Assembly: GCA_016840965.1 (NCBI GenBank)
Contig: JAEORI010000266.1
Span: 1 to 9,118 of the forward strand
Source of the DNA: Candidatus Thorarchaeota archaeon
GTDB lineage: Archaea > Asgardarchaeota > Thorarchaeia > Thorarchaeales > Thorarchaeaceae
Direction of reading: 5' to 3'
Length of the DNA: 9,118 nucleotides
Both the position numbers and the translations under genes were made by a program. Under the pieces are notes generated by a model. That model ran no database searches. It saw only the letters and a list, made by a program, of their open reading frames with translations, and was not told the DNA's origin. Positions 7,801 through 9,118 of the stretch are shown here, piece after piece. Within the stretch, counting starts at the first letter, position 1. Every line of letters starts with the position of its first letter.

Positions 7801-9118
7801 TCAATCTCCCAGATATCAACCTGCGATAGATCAACATTAACTCCAACGAAATCTACGTTGATTATCACATTGGATGTGTCATTTGTTATTCCACTTCCAG
7901 ATGAATCTGAATATAGGAACGTATAGACCATGTAATCAAGGCATGGGGAAGGAAGTGCTGCTTCAATCAACGCCAGGTCTGTATCTGCTCCAACAATCTC
8001 AACAGCTACAGATAGCTGTTTATTCTCATACTTTTGGATGCTTCCAGTCCAATTGAAGAAGATAGTAAGTTGCTGAACTCCAATGCCTCCGAACTGAGAA
8101 GCTGCAATCGATATAATATAATGTCCATCACCATTGAGGGTGTCGTTTGCCCAATATATTACCAATTGGTGAGTGGCGTTCTGGACCGTACATAGGACAA
8201 AAGATGATGCTATTCCTTGCAAATGGTCACGATCACCAAAATACACTGAGATGTTGATTTCTCCGTCTGAAGTTGTATCTTCTACTGGTGACGTGAAACG
8301 AAGCTCAGTCTTTATTGTTCGAATTATGACTGTAACATTGAAAGTAGCTGCCTCATATTCTGTTCCAGCTGAAAAAACAAAGACTAAGTGATACGATTTC
8401 AGAGCATCACTTTCAAAGGTGTGAATTGTGATACTGTATCGACTACCTGTCCAAATGATATCATAATGTTCCACAGTCCAATTACATGAGTGGCTTGGAG
8501 TGAGTATTGGAACATTATGGTCCATATCCATGTAGTCAACATAGAATGTTCGAGAGTCGCCAACAGGTATTTCTAAAGAACCAACGGTTGCTGTTGCGTA
8601 TGTCCTGATTTGCCTGATTTGAATGTTAATTGTTATCGTCTTGTTATCGTAGTTCTCCGCTGAAGCTGTGAAGTTCACAGGATAAACTCCAATACTCCAT
8701 GTGGAAGTGTCGATTGTTACTCTATATCTGCCACTGCTAATCAACTGCTGACCCAGCTTTCCTGATCCCACGACATAGATCGTAGCTGTATCAATTCCTA
8801 TTCCTCTATCTATATCCACAAACTCCAAGGTAACAATGGCATTTGTGCTATATGAAATAGTCAGAATAGGATAATCAGGAGAGCTCAGGTCACTTCGGGC
8901 TTGACTAAATTGAAAACTAATGATTGGGCTTTGTGTATTGGAGTAATTCTCAGATATTCCAAAAATGACGAATATCCTAATACCATAAGTACCTCCTGGA
9001 AAGTATGATGTGTCAAGGGTCAAGACATATGTTCCTGTGCCTTGAGCTGAAAATGTCTTGATAGGGTAGATTGTTCCATTCTTATCTTTGATTATGAAAT
9101 GACTTTGGAGAAGACCAT
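1845..9118 (-). CDS. giant Ig-like-repeat cell-surface protein with one C-terminal transmembrane helix and a repetitive cytoplasmic tail, partial (N-terminus outside window)
   Basis: The frame is open from the right edge to a TAA at 1847-1845, giving 2423 visible residues (residue 1 = Gly at 9116-9114). The true start and any signal peptide lie beyond 9118; the first possible initiator, a TTG at 9023, sits inside a repeat and is not a start. Order: a partial Ig-like repeat (1-73), 18 complete ones (74-1991), one transmembrane helix (about 1996-2014), and a 409-residue tail. The tail has a basic juxtamembrane stretch, a mixed helical region, a Glu-rich spacer (2166-2186) and four ~60-residue helical repeats (2187-2423). 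The basic flank VRILR..K.VR after the helix puts the tail in the cytosol by the positive-inside rule. The ectodomain has about 48 N-glycosylation sequons, the tail none. There is no catalytic motif, LPXTG or dockerin. The likely role is surface adhesion or sensing coupled to cytosolic partners (inference); an S-layer-associated structural role is the alternative. It is probably monocistronic at its 3' end and converges on the methyltransferase gene. Confidence 0.9.
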   Translation of the reverse strand, partial: GLLQSHFIIKDKNGTIYPIKTFSAQGTGTYVLTLDTSYFPGGTYGIRIFVIFGISENYSNTQSPIISFQFSQARSDLSSPDYPILTISYSTNAIVTLEFVDIDRGIGIDTATIYVVGSGKLGQQLISSGRYRVTIDTSTWSIGVYPVNFTASAENYDNKTITINIQIRQIRTYATATVGSLEIPVGDSRTFYVDYMDMDHNVPILTPSHSCNWTVEHYDIIWTGSRYSITIHTFESDALKSYHLVFVFSAGTEYEAATFNVTVIIRTIKTELRFTSPVEDTTSDGEINISVYFGDRDHLQGIASSFVLCTVQNATHQLVIYWANDTLNGDGHYIISIAASQFGGIGVQQLTIFFNWTGSIQKYENKQLSVAVEIVGADTDLALIEAALPSPCLDYMVYTFLYSDSSGSGITNDTSNVIINVDFVGVNVDLSQVDIWEIDSSGRPGEYSIGFNNSILGGTGIFSMRVFINWSSGIYPFYTNRADLISVRVLPRTAILSVIPPTSIPFGENATFSFTYEDTTGGTSSPIAYNAIAMTMSLNVPDFTMTYSALNGLYTVSFNTSQLGAPLGQRQLILGLTWSGLPFYSNVTGRVIEITLIERQTILTYPTPPATPYGNNATFSVTYIDIAGSESRTVLGTIIEIYNGLTEIPSSYVHIMYLGSGEYQIELNTSYFSQPGLFLLRIEASSGLFYYQSRNATKSLEVRFRDTLLTAEPVGSVPYSASFSIVLHYQDLDSLNPVGNGTGVMTKLEILNGTNWLFTCSWRPSLQNYLLTVETYNQALELGRVYYLWLNFSSEYAVPFYDWDDVFVSFQMRERDTNLVLISAPSQTHYQDYANFTILFRDVLTSSGITGSTISLYFGLELLQSSVDYIIIEVSAGRYTISVDTTVFDSTGTYALLVIADWSAGPPYYRDAQKNIIFSVTERPTNVEIIFPPSKTWYLDNVSLDFAFVDMSTGQRVIVSFAEIKVYSGLTLLTYGEYVIQPIGSIYRLQINSTVINANLVSNWNLTIEIDWTSGAPYYKDDTTSVFVSTTGRIGTIELSQVEETPFGDTMNISLLYTDQRTGLPIEGATIVLDCIEVPGLTEGVDYWVLMGTGVDSGKYRILVSTSSLGSLGIFTFDIEVQWSAVVSPYYSNIIVSGVKGSVRTIQASVSSNLPSPSVVAFYEDIFFLIQFTDTDHGIPINGAEGQISVRYGTTGPEPSSWSVQALGGGQYNITLSMMDSLLVGLQSVTVTINHSPYQIAQTSVVFGLRNRVAGLSAVVAPTNYAGYATSVMIYLVDYDANDSPLPGAVLILTWGDSSSYIDLGNGSYIVTLQTGNLNFGSETLTVRANMLHYSTTLLNVEINLLAVPSELIVTWSGPRGSSEIYWGEPLTIFAAINDTLRNQTVPVATITYDWVGGSDLFLPSGIPGNYSAILDTSLGTISDTIIVLIEGIAPNYIDASYQLVFRLLPRPMEIIPEVSYVFTVPNGEIAQVTVYLEDTLYGTLVTEADLTARWDYDSNLTLVEIPSRPGYYLLSIPTSAAGFGSYEIWIDGSKENYGDSSATLIMAISKIQMVVWLDNTTATYEYTSFYWSEIVRIGVYVLAPALNASYPFSTGLNGLVVTWTSPELAANGTLVNGVLIGGPGYYYYDFNTSEGIAALHTFIISASPPDDDYERADNSTTIFVRNLEASIVSPGAPEFVWGWTGLVNVTYYDNFHAQGIQADFSEFSWAGGYGSAVYLGGGVYGIPINSAKLRPGTYTITIEFRKANYEDAEIPIRIHIAPVPTEIAILLPELYQMGGTWTNLQIPYGDILTVTLLYNDTNSGRGIPGASFNNSVYTGPGVFEEPLNLTNHGNGNYSFIFNTLYWNLLDRVTFQIRFMLENHTAALLVFEVTIIRIQTDLEIVGPSVISLNWGLNTTFWVYYSDAWLGHAGEGITDATIEIQYGPEGSRYATVEYIGPDTVRPGYYQFRVTASVISGVADITIHFNKTYYDSKQVSLSISVSPSEEDILRVNAITYGGALIIILILGSLVWVRILRVPKLVRIISGQIRQVQRGKVPKPAKGVQARNTIVAELFNELCGPIGVRRKASQMPIEPVIIEVPEIDELIIDLSILTGMTQLEVNDFKSEISKMKMSQQTSFVREVINQEVIRVAGVQNKPIEQVIEEVVAERRRRIGGFAPPAPKPEVYEEIEEEAEISEEEEEGIDFENRMREFELEEMTEELKKRGIPKHEIESFIAQARELPKDVVDLLLQSFQPKQKVEALEKEIEYLSEEEIENLRTELVKRKASDREIESIIEQARSLPRELALEFFKEPEEEPKKKKVMKVEKLSKEELQDLRKELEGKGVPEKEIKSIIKQAQTVPKDKVEEFLKTIEDQEHKEPIEEVEFEDRLSDFQVEELRMELEKRGLPEEEINSIVKQAKNLPSALIDDLLNSIDEDLKHR
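1863..2558 (-). repeat. four ~60-residue helical repeats in the cytoplasmic tail (protein-level)
   Basis: Repeat cores begin at 2558, 2375, 2198 and 2015 (minus strand), that is at residues 2187, 2248, 2307 and 2368, with spacings of 61, 59 and 61 residues. Each core of about 48 residues reads: an amphipathic helix (FELEEMTEELKKRG, EEEIENLRTELVKRK, KEELQDLRKELEGKG, FQVEELRMELEKRG); a short turn (IPKHE, ASDRE, VPEKE, LPEEE); a second helix IxSxIxQAxxLP or close to it; and a short third helix ending in leucines (VVDLLLQS, LALEFFKE, KVEEFLKT, LIDDLLNS). Variable charged linkers of about 12 residues join them. A three-helix protein-interaction module is inferred. I cannot assign it to a known family. 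Confidence 0.85.
2559..2621 (-). other. Glu-rich spacer in the cytoplasmic tail
   Basis: Residues 2166-2186 are dominated by glutamate (EVYEEIEEEAEISEEEEEG) and separate the juxtamembrane region from the four helical repeats. Such a tract is probably extended or helical and solvent exposed. It gives the tail a sharp charge change from the basic juxtamembrane part. Confidence 0.7.
2622..3074 (-). other. juxtamembrane cytoplasmic region of the giant protein
   Basis: About 150 residues (2015-2165) link the membrane helix to the Glu-rich spacer. The first part is basic (RILRVPKLVR, IRQVQRGKVPKPAKG). It continues with a short amphipathic segment (ELFNELCGPIGV), a run of acidic/hydrophobic residues (IEVPEIDELIIDLS), and two or three likely helices (LEVNDFKSEISKMKMS, FVREVINQEVIRV, IEQVIEEVVAERRRR). 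It closes with a Pro/Ala linker (FAPPAPKP). No known domain is recognised. The alternation looks like a small folded helical domain rather than a disordered tether, but this is an inference. Confidence 0.55.
3075..3131 (-). other. single transmembrane helix of the giant protein
   Basis: Residues 1996-2014 of the visible protein form the only long hydrophobic run in it, containing GGALIIILILGSLVWV. It follows directly after the last Ig-like unit and is followed by a strongly basic stretch (R, R, K, R, R, R, K, K, K within about 35 residues). This indicates an outside-to-inside orientation for the chain. Confidence 0.88.
3144..8897 (-). repeat. array of 18 diverged Ig-like beta-sandwich repeats (protein-level)
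   Basis: Eighteen tandem units of 96-116 residues follow each other from 8897 down to 3144. Unit starts (minus strand) are 8897, 8606, 8312, 7985, 7640, 7319, 7001, 6671, 6347, 6017, 5687, 5363, 5072, 4763, 4460, 4112, 3824 and 3482. Most units share three landmarks: an early strand of the form [YFW]G[DEN]...T..V.Y.D (for example PFGENATFSFTYED and PYGNNATFSVTYID); a loop after the Asp often ending in I.GA or I..A; and a late G.Y.I.h.TS.h...G.Y.h.h segment followed by a Tyr-containing loop and a closing strand. Many unit joints carry R-[DQR]-T or similar. Cysteine is nearly absent, so these are disulfide-free Big/invasin-like folds rather than vertebrate-type Ig domains. The DNA is well diverged between units, so the array is old. 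Fold assignment is inferred from the pattern. Confidence 0.8.
5688..8312 (-). repeat. central sub-block of Ig-like units 3-10 with a W-S-G/P-F-Y-Y loop
   Basis: Units 3 to 10 share a longer loop before the closing strand: NWTGSIQKYENK, NWSSGIYPFYTN, TWSGLPFYSN, ASSGLFYYQS, FSSEYAVPFYDW, DWSAGPPYYRD, DWTSGAPYYKD and QWSAVVSPYYSN. Units 1-2 and 11-18 have a shorter form such as SAENYDNK, SKENYGDS or RKANYEDA. The contiguous distribution suggests this part grew by local duplication from one ancestral unit. Units 5/6 and 8/9 look closest to each other. Confidence 0.6.
8898..9118 (-). repeat. partial Ig-like repeat at the window edge
   Basis: The 73 residues upstream of the first complete unit carry the late-half signature (GTYVLTLDTSYFPGGTYGIR, then ENYSNTQSP and a closing strand). 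The array therefore continues beyond the window, and the total repeat number is unknown. Confidence 0.65.

Noticed and set aside
7438..8391. Several short plus-strand open frames opposite Ig-like units 2-5
   Set aside because: All overlap the continuous repeat-coding frame on the minus strand. They have no start-site signals or recognisable motifs.
9021..9023. TTG as the start of the giant gene
   Set aside because: The same frame stays open to the window edge and the upstream residues continue the Ig-like repeat signature, so the real start lies beyond 9118.
1..9118. CRISPR array, tRNA, rRNA or insertion sequence
   Set aside because: No regularly spaced near-identical DNA repeats, cloverleaf sequence, rRNA-like stretch, transposase motif or terminal inverted repeats were seen. 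The repetition in the window is at the protein level and diverged.

Overview
The window most likely comes from an archaeon, and an Asgard lineage (Thorarchaeota-like) is a reasonable guess but not proven. The grounds are a TATA-like element plus Shine-Dalgarno site in front of a short leader, an oligo-T tract behind a gene, moderate-to-low G+C, and a giant Ig-like-repeat membrane protein with a C-terminal anchor and a long charged cytoplasmic tail. No rRNA, tRNA or other phylogenetic marker is present, so the assignment rests on style.

Layout. At the left edge a small multi-spanning membrane protein (minus strand, 1-321) runs off the window. A 138-bp divergent intergenic region follows, with a good TATA/SD pair for the left gene and a weaker promoter candidate for the right one. 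Next, on the plus strand (460-1800), is a site-specific DNA methyltransferase with motif order X - I - long insert - IV and a TSPPY catalytic motif, which suggests N4-cytosine methylation. No restriction endonuclease lies beside it. After 44 bp, tail to tail, comes one huge minus-strand gene (1845-9118) that fills the remaining 80% of the window and continues past its right edge.

The giant protein is the main content. Its visible 2423 residues comprise the end of one Ig-like repeat, 18 complete diverged Ig-like beta-sandwich repeats of 96-116 residues each, one transmembrane helix with a strongly basic cytoplasmic flank, and a 409-residue intracellular tail. The tail has a basic/helical juxtamembrane part, a Glu-rich spacer, and four regularly spaced ~60-residue helical repeats (consensus roughly L+.EL.KRG.P..EI.SII.QA+.LP). 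About 48 N-glycosylation sequons lie in the outer part and none in the tail. The whole is a receptor- or adhesin-like protein with a large ectodomain joined through one helix to a repetitive cytosolic platform. The tail repeats match no family I can name and are the best candidate for something undescribed.

The three genes show no evidence of acting together: the first two diverge and the last two converge. No mobile element, CRISPR array, RNA gene or other long gene-free stretch was found.
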